Of a stretch of 64,000 bases of DNA, positions 9,499-18,141 are shown piece after piece. The translations under genes and the position numbers were made by a program. A model generated the notes under the pieces. The model saw only the letters and a list, made by a program, of their open reading frames with translations, was not told the origin of the DNA and ran no database searches. The stretch's first letter is position 1; the number at the start of each line of letters is the position of its first letter. Origin of the DNA: JBARKJ01 sp963698885 (lineage in GTDB: Bacteria > Nitrospirota > JACRHJ01); assembly GCA_963698885.1 (NCBI GenBank), contig CAVOSJ010000004.1, positions 62,001-126,000 on the forward strand. The letters are read 5' to 3'.

Positions 9499-10784
9499 CT
9501 ACATCCTCATATAACCGTGGGAACCGGCGCCGCCCCCGGGATTGCTTTTGGCCCCCAGATAATCAGTCACGACCGGGTCGCCTTCTTTAAGCCCGGAGAG
9601 CACTTCCATATTCGTAAAGTCGGTCAGACCGGTAGTCACCTGAACGGGTTTCGGGCCATCTTTTTGCATCACCCAAACCGTTTGACCGCCGTGCCCATGG
9701 CCCTTCCCGGCCTTCCCTTCCTTGACGCTTCCAAGCTTTACCCGCAGGGCGGACATGGGTATCACCAGGATGCCTTTCTTTTGCCCGGTTATTATCTTTA
9801 CGTTCGCCGTCATACCCGGCCGCAGGAGTCCGTTTTCATTATTCACCTCGACTATGCCCGTATAGGTCACCACGTTCTGCACCGTTACCGGGGCATAATA
9901 TATCTGGGACAGAGTACCTTCAAAAACGCGGTTCGGGAATGCGTCCACCGTGAAAGTGGCCTTCTGCCCTACCTTCGCCTGGCCCACGTCCGCCTCGTCA
10001 ATGGAAATAGCCACCTGCATTACGGAAAGGTCGCCGATGGTCAAAAGGTTCGGGGTGCTGAAGCTTGCCGCCACCGTTTGCCCTACCTCGACGGTCCTGT
10101 CTATCACTACCCCATCCATGGGCGATGTGATTACCGTCTTGGAAAGGTTCGTCTCCGAGGTTTGCAGGCTTGCCTGCGCCTGCTTCACTTCACGCTCTCG
10201 CCTCGGCTATCTGGGCGTCCGTCACATCGTTCTTATCCGTCTCCGCCTTCGCCTCCTCGTACTGCGACTTTTGCCACGAGATACGTTTCCTGCATTGCAT
10301 CGAGGTCCTGCTGGGCGATATATCCTTTTTGGAGAAGTTGGCGGTTGCGGTTGAAGTCCGCATCGGCCTTGTCCAGCGTGGCCTTCTTCTGGTCGATGGA
10401 AGTCAGGACACCGCTTCTGGTCATTCCACGCCCGGATTCCATCTCCCTCAGCTTCGCCTGGGCATTCATAAGGTTCGCCCGCGCCTGGTCCACCTGGGCC
10501 TTGAAAAGCTCCTGGTCGAGCTTCACCAGCACCTGCCCCTTCTTTACGGGATAATTGTAATCCACCATTATCTGCCGGATGGTCCCCGATACCTCGGTAC
10601 CCACCAGGACGGTCACTTTCGCCTGTAGCTTTCCGGTGGCGGAAACGGAGGAGGTGATGTCGCCGACATGCGCTTTTTCGACAACATAGTCCTTCGGGTC
10701 AAGAGATTTTTTCCCGGTGTATAAATAACCGGCGACCGCGGCGAGGGCCGCGATAACGACCGCAATTATGATAATCTTTTTCAT
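9499..10784 (-). CDS. periplasmic adaptor (MacA/HlyD family), two frameshifts
   Basis: This is the membrane fusion protein of the efflux operon. The N-terminus has one signal-anchor helix ('IIIIAVVIAALAAVAGYLYTG'), then a barrel-sandwich half 'SVSATGKLQAKVTVLVGTEVSG', a long coiled-coil hairpin and C-terminal beta domains. The frame is broken twice about 70 bases apart, by an extra C on the plus strand near 10268 and an extra T near 10198. Removing both gives an unbroken 427-residue protein through 'AKSQYEEAKAETDKN' and 'EAEREVKQAQASL'. MacA-type proteins connect the inner-membrane permease with TolC. It lies 2 bases from the tolC-like gene. Confidence 0.85.
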
Positions 10785-10786
10785 TT

Positions 10787-12242
10787 TTACTGTACCACTC
10801 CTACGCCCGTGCTTCTTAAGAGTTTGGAATACGCGAGGTGATAATCGTAGTAAGCCTGGGCCTTGTCCGTCTTCGCTGTCGTTAAAAGCACCTGGGCATC
10901 CGTCACGTCGATAATATTTCCCACCCCCGCCTCATACCGCCCCTGGGCAATATCCAGGTTTTCCTGCGCCTTCTGGACAGATACCTCCAGGGCGACCGTC
11001 CGCGCCTTTGCGTCCTGCACGCTCAGGTATGCGGAAGCTACGTCGTTCAAGACGTTCAGCTTCGCGTCCTCCACCCTGTATTTCGAGGAAAGCGCCGCCG
11101 CCCTCGCCTGGCCTACCTGGGCGACTGTCCCGAACCCCTGGAAGATGGGTATGCTGATCCCGACCTGATAGTTGGATGTATCGTAAATATCTGGTGTGGG
11201 CCTGATCGTTCCAGTTGTAAGCGCCGCTTGCGCTTATGATGGGGAGGAACCCGGACAGAGCCCCCTTCGTGGCGATTTCGTTCGCCTTCTGCTGGGACTC
11301 AAGCGACTGGATGTCCGGGCGGTTAACTACCGAAGCCGTCAGGTACTGGTCAAGTGTCTTGTCCAGCGGCTCCAGTTCCGGCCTGTCCACCACGACAGTC
11401 GGGGTCATCGTGTTCACCGTCATCCTGGTATTTAAATTTATCCTGGCCTGGGTCACCGCGTCATATGCCTGAATGATCTGCACTTTGGCGTTATTGACCT
11501 CCACCTCCGCCGACGTCACGTCGTAACGCGGCTTTACCCCCGCGTCGTAGAAAGCCTGGGCCTGCCGCAGGTGGCTGTTCGCCTGGTCCAGTGTCTCCTC
11601 GGCCACTTGCACGAGTGTCTGCGCCCGGAGCAGACCGAAGAATGCGTCCCGGATATCATATACGACATTCTCCTGGACATTTGTAAGCGTCTTCTTCAGC
11701 GCCGTCTCAAGTTCCTTGTTGCTCTTGACCGAGTAGTACGTCCTCCCGAAATCGAAGAGGGTCCAGTTACCGGTAAAACCCCAGTAAGTGGAATGCTGGT
11801 TCGAACTAAGTAGCTGACTGCCGATAGGTATAACCGAGTTTACCCAGCTTTTTGTGAGGTTAAAATTGATCTGCGGATAATAGTTCGCCTCCGCGCCTAC
11901 TGTCCTGAACCGCCCGAAATCGACGTCCTCCTCCGCTCCCTTTATCCTGGGATGATCGCCCAGGGCGATGGCTACGCAGTCCTCCAGGGTCATCGCCTTG
12001 GCGGAAGCCGGAGGCGTCGTCGAAGGCGCTACCGCATGCGGCGCGGGCGGAAGCTTGATCAGGCTTGGGGAACCTTTCGCCGAGGATGAGTTGGCAAATG
12101 ACTGCGCGGCCGGGGCCGGAGGGGCAGAGGATACGTTGGCGAACCCCGCGGCCTGGGCAGCCTTTCCCGTATCCGACGCAAGCGCGGGCGCCGCGATTAA
12201 AATCACGCCGAGAATCAGAAAAAATTTTAGAAGTCCGGACAT
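10787..12242 (-). CDS. TolC-family outer membrane efflux protein (frameshifted)
   Basis: The N-terminus has a Sec signal peptide ('FFLILGVILIAAPALA'), then a Pro/Ala/Ser-rich segment to about residue 80, then the two OEP repeats that form the TolC barrel and alpha-helical tunnel ('LEDCVAIALGDHPRIKGAEED'). The frame breaks in the second repeat near 11192. Deleting one base restores 'AHTDIYDTSNYQVGIS' and joins to the segment that ends at 10787, giving 484 residues, normal for the family. It is the first efflux gene after the TetR regulator (17-base gap) and probably starts the operon together with it. Confidence 0.85.
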
Positions 12243-12259
12243 AAATGTTATTCCTCCGA

Positions 12260-12883
12260 TTAAACCTGCTGTGCCTTCATGCCATTTAAAAAAACATCAA
12301 GGATAACCGCCGCCTCGTCCGACATCGGGCTTCCCTTGCCGCACATCATGCTGAACATCGCCATGCCCCGCACCATCGAGAAGAGGATATAATAACATTT
12401 TTGCGGGTCCATCTCCCGGATCTGGCGACTGTCCATGCACTCCCGGATGCAACCGCTTATCATGCGGGCGAGCCTGTCATACCGTTTAGCGAACTCCTGG
12501 CCGCACTCCGAAGTCTTGTCGAAAAGCAGGTCCTTGCTTTCGATCAGGTAAACTTTAAAAAAGTCCCTGTCTGAGTCGATACATTCCACCTGGGTCAGCA
12601 CTAATTTGCGGAGCCGCTCCATCGGGTCGTCTATTTCCGCCGCCTTTTCCATCTCCGCCAGAAGCTCGTCCATCCTGTCCACGACGCACCGGTAATAAAG
12701 CTCTTCCTTGTTTTTAAAATAAAGGTATATCGTTGCCTTCGAGATGCCTGCCTCGTCCGCAACCTGGTCCATCGTAGCCTTGTCGAGACCTTTTTGGGAG
12801 ATTACGATCCGGGCGGCGGCGAGTATGCCTTCGGTGCGAAGCTGCTGTATTAATTCTTTTTTTTGAAGATGTTTTTTTTCCAT
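12260..12883 (-). CDS. TetR-family transcriptional regulator
   Basis: This 207-residue regulator has an N-terminal helix-turn-helix (residues about 35-62, including 'MDQVADEAGISKATIYLYF') and a ligand-binding C-terminal domain of the QacR/AcrR-like type. Such proteins repress efflux genes until an inducer binds. It is the first gene of the run TetR - TolC - adaptor - ATPase - permease, and a palindromic operator lies 22 bases upstream of its start, which suggests autoregulation of the whole operon. The inducer is unknown. The C-terminal domain includes three cysteines but no obvious metal site. Confidence 0.9.
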   Translation of the reverse strand: MEKKHLQKKELIQQLRTEGILAAARIVISQKGLDKATMDQVADEAGISKATIYLYFKNKEELYYRCVVDRMDELLAEMEKAAEIDDPMERLRKLVLTQVECIDSDRDFFKVYLIESKDLLFDKTSECGQEFAKRYDRLARMISGCIRECMDSRQIREMDPQKCYYILFSMVRGMAMFSMMCGKGSPMSDEAAVILDVFLNGMKAQQV

Positions 12884-12905
12884 CGCCCCTGCCGCGCCTG
12901 AAAAC

Positions 12906-12939
12906 TGACCAAGCAGTCATTTCACTGACTGAATGGTCA
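12906..12939. promoter_or_regulatory. TetR operator palindrome
   Basis: Half-sites TGACCAAGCAGTCA (12906-12919) and TGACTGAATGGTCA (12926-12939) are inverted around a 6-base spacer and match at 12 of 14 positions. Each half also contains a nested TGAC/GTCA pair, typical of TetR-family operators. It lies 22 bases upstream of the regulator start, where binding would block transcription. Confidence 0.75.
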
Positions 12940-13118
12940 GAGTTTAAGCGCGAGGCCTGATTTTGTTGTTGTTTTATTCGGTTTGTGGGTCTCAGGTCTG
13001 ACCGGTCTTCCCAGCATAGACGGGTGGAAAGCGCGGGCGGTGTTGAGGGGTTAGGCTTTCAACGAAATTTTCACCGATACACAGAAGACGCTAGGCGAAG
13101 ATTTAAAGTTACACAATG
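12940..13118. other. intergenic region without recognisable gene
   Basis: Between the TetR operator and the terminator at 13119 there is no convincing coding frame, tRNA or repeat. The promoter of the efflux operon must lie at or just beyond the operator, but no well-matched -35/-10 pair stands out. Confidence 0.4.
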
Positions 13119-13155
13119 AAAAACAGCCGGAACCTTTCGGCTCCGGCTTTTTTTT
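13119..13155. terminator. rho-independent terminator
   Basis: AGCCGGA (13125-13131) pairs with TCCGGCT (13142-13148), with eight T following on the plus strand and an A-rich tract before it. It lies 26 bases after the stop of the exported protein at 13181 and can end that minus-strand transcript. Confidence 0.75.
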
Positions 13156-13180
13156 ATAACAGATTCAGCTTCTACCAAGA

Positions 13181-13783
13181 TTAATCTATGGTCGATATAT
13201 CCCTGAAAGTCTTATGCATCATAGGCACAAATATGGATACATCGGCATTTATAGTCTGGCTTGGGACTGTTAATGTGCCTGTATAAGTATTAAAAGCTGC
13301 CGTACCAGGCTGGAAAGACATCGTAACGATACCCTTATGGCCACTCCTGACCTTAGTTACCCGAACCGCGCCGGTCACTTCAAGCCTCTGTACGCCTGCG
13401 GTTTTCACTGCGGGGCTGAACAAAGTAAATGTAGCCGGTCCTCTGTGGTAGGTATCGGTATCTTTTTTGTCTCTGAGTTTTACTTTTCTAACGATATTGC
13501 CGGTTACAATTATCTGGGCATCGTTGCCCACGCCGGTAAAGGTGATTTGGTCATTGAAGAATCTTACGCCCGGAGTTATAGTCGTCATGGTGCCCTGGTC
13601 AATGCCGTTAATAAACTTTGTCAGCTGGCTGGTCTGACTCAAGTCATTGGTTGTTCCCGTAACATAGCGGGAAGAAACCGTGGCGTTCTTTACCACTCCG
13701 GACATATTGGTAAATTTCAGAGCGAACGCCGACGCGGGAACCAAAACCGCAAACAAAACGGAAATTACAAGTAATTTTTTCAT
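13181..13783 (-). CDS. exported protein of unknown function
   Basis: I do not recognise this 200-residue protein. It has a clear Sec signal peptide ('MKKLLVISVLFAVLVPASAFA'-type, cleavage near residue 21), and the mature part is rich in Thr, Val and Ser with alternating hydrophobic residues, suggesting a beta-sandwich. There are no cysteines in the mature part. I place the start at 13783 because TAAGGAG lies just upstream; an in-frame start further out at 13846 would add 21 residues in front of the signal peptide, which is unlikely. The next upstream gene also encodes an exported protein, so the two may be co-expressed. Confidence 0.7.
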   Translation of the reverse strand: MKKLLVISVLFAVLVPASAFALKFTNMSGVVKNATVSSRYVTGTTNDLSQTSQLTKFINGIDQGTMTTITPGVRFFNDQITFTGVGNDAQIIVTGNIVRKVKLRDKKDTDTYHRGPATFTLFSPAVKTAGVQRLEVTGAVRVTKVRSGHKGIVTMSFQPGTAAFNTYTGTLTVPSQTINADVSIFVPMMHKTFRDISTID

Positions 13784-13863
13784 AATAAAACATCTCCTTA
13801 TCCTGTTTAGGTGAATAGTGTAGTCCTCTCCGATAGTGCTTGGCATCCCCCTTCCTTCGATTA

Positions 13864-14451
13864 TTATTCCTGGTTATCGAACAATTTATTTATTTGCTGT
13901 GTCAGCTCCGCCTGCTGCGCATCATTCGCGTTTTCCGCAGCCTGTATGATCGCTTCGGCTTCCGGGTCGTAAGGCGCCGGGGCACTTGTGACCGCTACGG
14001 AATTCGAGACCAGTTGCCTCATCTGCTCAGCTGTAAATCGCGGCTTCGGAGTATTAGACTGGGCGTCATTCTGCCGGTTCGCGGAAGGCCCGACTGTATC
14101 CGCTGAATCTACCGGAGCGGGCGCGGAAGATTGATTAATTTCCACTCCCTTGCCGAGGCTTCCCTGAGCCTGGGCAGTATCCTCTTTCTCTTTTTGCGGC
14201 ACACCCCTGGTCTGAAACTCCGTTACTTCCGCGCTGTCAGCCGCAACCGATTTTATTTCAGACAGGGGTAAGGAGACCTCCCCTATGGGATATTTCAGGT
14301 AAATGCGTCCCTTATCGATGTGGTATGAGTTCGCGTTCAAGGTCACGCCCGAAACAAGCTCTACCTTCCATGCAGCCTGGGCATTAGAAATGCAGAAAAG
14401 AATAACGAAAACGATCGGTAACGGAAAAAATTTCCGTGACACTTGAGTCAC
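13864..14451 (-). CDS. exported protein of unknown function
   Basis: This 195-residue protein has a signal peptide ending near 'NAQA', followed by a short ordered segment (residues 27-70, 'WKVELVSGVTLNANSYHIDKG' in outline) that resembles small beta-barrel modules of secreted proteins. The rest is low-complexity, rich in Ala, Gln, Ser and Pro, with an alpha-helical Ala/Gln tail ('AENANDAQQAELTQQINKLF'). No family is recognised. A promoter-like TTGACA lies 50 bases upstream. It stands 80 bases ahead of the other exported gene. Confidence 0.6.
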   Translation of the reverse strand: MTQVSRKFFPLPIVFVILFCISNAQAAWKVELVSGVTLNANSYHIDKGRIYLKYPIGEVSLPLSEIKSVAADSAEVTEFQTRGVPQKEKEDTAQAQGSLGKGVEINQSSAPAPVDSADTVGPSANRQNDAQSNTPKPRFTAEQMRQLVSNSVAVTSAPAPYDPEAEAIIQAAENANDAQQAELTQQINKLFDNQE

Positions 14452-14478
14452 CCCTACATTTTGTTGCGATTGTAGTAA

Positions 14479-14507
14479 AAGTTACTTAAGGAATAAGGTC
14501 TTGTCAA
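14479..14507 (-). promoter_or_regulatory. sigma-70-type promoter for the exported-protein genes
   Basis: On the minus strand a perfect TTGACA (14502-14507) is followed by a 17-base spacer and TAACTT (14479-14484). It lies 28 bases upstream of the start at 14451. The -10 box matches moderately. Confidence 0.5.
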
Positions 14508-14538
14508 GGCAGGGTGGCAGGCATTTTGGACAACGGTT

Positions 14539-16212
14539 TTAAATGAACCCGTCCATGTGGTTATGACATCTCGTGCAGTCCTTGCTTTTGTATTTCAGGT
14601 GGCTCCCGCTCAAGGCATGACATACCTCGCAGATGCCGGAGCCGCTGCCGTCGGCGAACGACCCGCTACCTTCGCGTCCGCTGAAAGAAACCTTTTTAAC
14701 GCCGTTCGACGTCCTTACAATATCCCGGACCGCCTTCGCGTTTCCACCGCCGTGTATCCTGTGGCACACGAGGCAGTTCAGGCCCTCGTGCGTGTTCTCA
14801 GAATGGCAGTCATAGCAGAGCGCGTTATGCTCCGTCGTGATGCGCAGATACGGGTTGGTGAGCGTCACGTAAACCGAATACGACTTCGGAACCGGCTTTT
14901 TGAATATTATTACGCCCTCCCTCTCGTCATACGCATAATCCGACGGGGAAGCCTCCATCCGCCTCATCTCGCGCACCTTCTTTGGCATCCTTGCTATCGA
15001 TTCCGACAGATAGACCTTCGGCGTTATATACCCCATGCCGTCCCAGCCGCCCTTGTACAGCCACCAGTTCACTCCGTCGTCCGAGGAAGCAGGCTCCCAT
15101 GTCCGGCCGTAATCGCCCGGCTTTTCCATCACGTTATGGCAGGTTATGCAGACGATTTTTCCGCCGGGGAGGTGCGTCCCCAGCCTGTCGCTCCAGGGGC
15201 CTTTCGGGTCCGTGCCCCTTGTCGGAAATCTGGTGCCCCCTGCCCCGGCTTTTACACCTGAAGGATGCCCGCCGTAGGGCAGGACAAACGCCTTCGCCAT
15301 CCCGGACGGGTTGTGGCAGAGCGAGCAGAACTCGGGCTTCGACATGAAGTCCGGCTCCGGCATAAGCGCCTCGGGCATATGGCAGACCTTGCACTCGCCG
15401 TTCATATACCCGTCATAAGCGGAGTGCGGCAGGTACGGCGTCCCTTTCTCCTTCGGGAGCACCATCAGCGTCACATCGACTTCGTCTCCTTTCACGCCGG
15501 CATCCGACGGCACTATCGAAACAGTCGCGTCAAAAAAACCGACCGAGACTTTACCCGGGTCCACACCGATGTGTATGAGACCGGGCGCGGCCCCCGATAA
15601 AGGCGATACGATTAACCAGTCCTCGTCCGCTTTCGCCTTCCAGCTTACCTTTCCCCCGCCCTCCGTGCCCAGAACGTTTACCCGCACCCTGACCATCCCT
15701 GGTGCGGGCCAGCCCTTCTGGTACTTGAAATTCACAGTCTCCCTGTCCGCCTTTACGCCCAAAGCCGCCGGGACGCGTCTCTCGGCAACTGCCTTTATTT
15801 CAGGAGCGGGAGAGGCCGCAGGGGAAGAGGATGGTGCGGGGGGTGGAGCAGGTGGAGCAGGGGTCATGGCGGCCGGTTGCGCGGCCAATCGTGTGGACGG
15901 TTGCGCGGGATGGACGGCGGGGGAAGCCGCGCCTTGTCCGGAAGGAGGGGCGGCAATGGCCACCTTCGGGCCGAAGCCCTTATCCGCTTTCGCGGTTTCC
16001 TGCCTTCTTCCCGGTGATAAATAAGCTGCCGTTTTTCCGGCATGGTGATACCTGTCCGGCCTTGCCTCGAGGTTTACCGGCTGGACGTAGAGGAGTTCTT
16101 CGGAATATTTCGGGAGTTTCGGAGACGGGAAGGGCGCTGGCATCAGAAATGCCGCCGCGAGCAAAATCGCGTGGATTGCTACGGAGAGGGATAAGAACTC
16201 CGTACGGTTCAT
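14539..16212 (-). CDS. TonB-like N-terminus / BACON-like / seven-heme cytochrome c
   Basis: This 557-residue protein has an uncommon layout. Residues 8-26 form one membrane anchor ('LSVAIHAILLAAAFLMPAP'), followed by a Pro/Ala-rich spacer to about 140, as in TonB-like proteins. Residues about 160-252 look like a BACON-type beta-sandwich ('WKAKADEDWLIVSPLSG', 'PGLIHIGVDPGKVSVGFFDATV'). The C-terminal half holds seven CxxCH heme sites at residues 274, 296, 355, 466, 480, 528 and 546. It would be anchored in the inner membrane with the hemes in the periplasm, passing electrons onward. It overlaps the HAD gene by four bases. The BACON assignment is by pattern only. Confidence 0.8.
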   Translation of the reverse strand: MNRTEFLSLSVAIHAILLAAAFLMPAPFPSPKLPKYSEELLYVQPVNLEARPDRYHHAGKTAAYLSPGRRQETAKADKGFGPKVAIAAPPSGQGAASPAVHPAQPSTRLAAQPAAMTPAPPAPPPAPSSSPAASPAPEIKAVAERRVPAALGVKADRETVNFKYQKGWPAPGMVRVRVNVLGTEGGGKVSWKAKADEDWLIVSPLSGAAPGLIHIGVDPGKVSVGFFDATVSIVPSDAGVKGDEVDVTLMVLPKEKGTPYLPHSAYDGYMNGECKVCHMPEALMPEPDFMSKPEFCSLCHNPSGMAKAFVLPYGGHPSGVKAGAGGTRFPTRGTDPKGPWSDRLGTHLPGGKIVCITCHNVMEKPGDYGRTWEPASSDDGVNWWLYKGGWDGMGYITPKVYLSESIARMPKKVREMRRMEASPSDYAYDEREGVIIFKKPVPKSYSVYVTLTNPYLRITTEHNALCYDCHSENTHEGLNCLVCHRIHGGGNAKAVRDIVRTSNGVKKVSFSGREGSGSFADGSGSGICEVCHALSGSHLKYKSKDCTRCHNHMDGFI

Positions 16213-16778
16213 TTATTCGCGCCGTCTCCTATCGCGCAGGGAGGGAAACAGAACTTTTGCACATCTTCCCAGGAGAATACGCGGGTGATGCTGTCGTGGC
16301 TTACGTGCCGGTTCCACGGCGCGTCATAGAGCAGGACATAGCTTCCGCTGTCGGCTATCTCGCTTGCGAAGTTGTCCTGGTCCTCGATAAACAGGTCGTA
16401 TGGTATTCCGTTTACCTTGGACTCCGGGGTGAAGTGCAGCTCATGGAACGGGATATTGTTTTTCTCAAGCCACGTACGTGTAAAACCTTCCACCGCGTGC
16501 GGGCGGCTCGTCACAAGGACGACCCTGTGCCTCTGCATCAGCCGCTCGAGGGTCTCCCGCGCTCCGCCTATCACGGGCGCGTTCAAGAATATGCTGCCGT
16601 CTTTAAACCGGCCAAGGATATAGTCCAGGTTTTCATGGCCGAGGCCGGGCATGTTCTCCAGCGCGTAATGCTTGAAGTCGTCCCGGACAAGGCTTATGCC
16701 CCTGTCATTTTTCAGGACGCGCCTGACCTCTTTCTCGGTATCCGCGATAACGTTGTCTATGTCCACGCCAACTATCAT
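16209..16778 (-). CDS. HAD-superfamily 5'(3')-deoxyribonucleotidase-like protein
   Basis: This 189-residue protein opens with the HAD motif DIDNVIADTE (residues 6-15), where the two aspartates are nucleophile and acid. 'LVTSRP' is motif II and 'FIEDQDNFASEI' near residue 132 is motif III/IV. It fits the NT5C family of nucleotidases, many members of which are housekeeping phosphatases with unknown substrate. It overlaps the EamA gene at 16775 and the cytochrome gene at 16212, each by four bases, so the three are translationally coupled. The link to the cytochrome is probably only transcriptional. Confidence 0.8.
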   Translation of the reverse strand: MIVGVDIDNVIADTEKEVRRVLKNDRGISLVRDDFKHYALENMPGLGHENLDYILGRFKDGSIFLNAPVIGGARETLERLMQRHRVVLVTSRPHAVEGFTRTWLEKNNIPFHELHFTPESKVNGIPYDLFIEDQDNFASEIADSGSYVLLYDAPWNRHVSHDSITRVFSWEDVQKFCFPPCAIGDGANK

Positions 16779-17650
16779 ATAACTCCCCCTGCCTGCCCTC
16801 TTTTCCCGCCCAGGTAAATAATGCTTGCGCCGGAACCGATAATCAGCGCACCGCCCGCGAGTGCGAAGGGATGAGGGATTTCACCAAGAAAAATAACTGC
16901 CAAAATAATTCCCAGTACCGGTTCGAGATAACCTAACACCCCCGCCTCCTGTGCGGTCACTGTCCGGATACCCTTGAGGTACAGGACATTTGCCAGCGTG
17001 GAGTGGAAAAGCGCCGTAGCCGCTATAACGGATAACTGGCTTACGTCCGGAGTCTTGAACTTAAGCCACGGGATCAGCACGCCCACGGAAATCACGCTCA
17101 GGACCGCCTGCACGAGCGAGAGCTTCAACGGGTGGTTTCTTGGGCTTAAGACCCGCGAGTACAGTATAACCGCGGCATACGCAAGCCCGGACAGCGTGCC
17201 GGAAGCTGCGCCAAGGATGCCATTGCCGTCCGAGAAATCCAGGCCGCCCGCAAAGATAAAAACCAGCCCCGCCGCGGCGACCACGAGTGCCGCCAGCGTA
17301 TCCCTGCCCACCTTGTCCTTCACCGTAAGCGGGGCAAGGAGGGCGACCAGAACGGGGGCCACGTAATGCGTCAGAAGCGCCGCCGCAATCGTCGTTACTT
17401 TCAGCGCGTACAGGAAGGACAGGAGGTTGACCAGCCCGAAAAACCCAAGCCATAGCGAAGGGATAAAATCGGGCCTGAGCCTGGCCCCTTCGCGCCTCCC
17501 TCGAAATGCCAGCCAGCCACTCTGGAAAATGCAGGCGAAGAGAGCATTGAAGAAGATGATCTCGCCCGCCGGCAGGCCCAGCCATCGCACGGTAATGCCC
17601 CAGGTGCTCCAGACGAAAAAAGCGCCGGTTATAAGGAGATAGCCTTTCAA
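16775..17650 (-). CDS. EamA/DMT-family transporter
   Basis: This 291-residue inner-membrane protein has about ten hydrophobic segments in two homologous EamA halves, the layout of drug/metabolite exporters of the 10-TMS DMT superfamily. The second half includes 'HSTLANVLYLKGIRTVTAQEAGVLGYLEPVLGIILA' in outline, a typical segment near helices 8-9. The substrate is unknown; relatives export amino acids or nucleotide-sugar-type metabolites. It is the first gene of the unit that continues with the nucleotidase and cytochrome. A small plus-strand secreted gene diverges from it. Confidence 0.88.
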   Translation of the reverse strand: MKGYLLITGAFFVWSTWGITVRWLGLPAGEIIFFNALFACIFQSGWLAFRGRREGARLRPDFIPSLWLGFFGLVNLLSFLYALKVTTIAAALLTHYVAPVLVALLAPLTVKDKVGRDTLAALVVAAAGLVFIFAGGLDFSDGNGILGAASGTLSGLAYAAVILYSRVLSPRNHPLKLSLVQAVLSVISVGVLIPWLKFKTPDVSQLSVIAATALFHSTLANVLYLKGIRTVTAQEAGVLGYLEPVLGIILAVIFLGEIPHPFALAGGALIIGSGASIIYLGGKRGQAGGVI

Positions 17651-17768
17651 ACCGCTACGGCACCCGATATAAATATGTTAAAATTATCTGACTTAACCAC
17701 TGAAGTATAATTTCCGTGTTATACTATAAATAAGATAATAATTACCACTACTGAAACGGAGACTAAAA

Positions 17769-18089
17769 ATGAAAAAGTTGTCGCTCTTTATCGCCGCAGG
17801 GCTTTTCATGGTTGCATTTGCCGGCGCGGCATATGCATCGTACGCTCACGAAGGCTGGTCATCTAATTCCATCGACCCAGCGGGTTTTGCCTCTGTCTCG
17901 ATTAACTCGCCATCTCATTATGAGATGACCTCCGCCTCAAACGACGTCATTTACCTGGACTCCAACCACCTGTGGGCAGTCCGGAACCCGGTGACCATGA
18001 ACGCAGAAGGCTTCGCAACGGGTAAAATCCGAACCGAAAAACTTCTCTGCTTCGATTCCATAAGCCGGTTCTGCGCCATCTCGCAATAA
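17769..18089 (+). CDS. small secreted protein of unknown function
   Basis: This 106-residue product has a clean signal peptide (about residues 1-23, 'MKKLSLFIAAGLFMVAFAGA', then AYA). The mature part of about 83 residues is rich in Ser, Asn and Ala and has two cysteines near its end ('LLCFDSISRFCAI') that could form a disulfide. A ribosome site ACGGAGA precedes the ATG. It is one of very few plus-strand genes in this stretch, sits alone between divergent and convergent neighbours and has its own terminator, so it is a single-gene transcription unit. No family is recognised. Confidence 0.65.
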   Translation: MKKLSLFIAAGLFMVAFAGAAYASYAHEGWSSNSIDPAGFASVSINSPSHYEMTSASNDVIYLDSNHLWAVRNPVTMNAEGFATGKIRTEKLLCFDSISRFCAISQ

Positions 18090-18108
18090 ACGTGAGTCTG
18101 ATAACAGA

Positions 18109-18141
18109 GGCGCGGCTTGAATAAAGGCCGCGCCTTTTTTT
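18109..18141 (+). terminator. rho-independent terminator
   Basis: GGCGCGGC (18109-18116) pairs with GCCGCGCC (18127-18134), followed by seven T. It ends the small secreted-protein transcript and slightly overlaps the stop of fdhD on the opposite strand. Confidence 0.85.
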
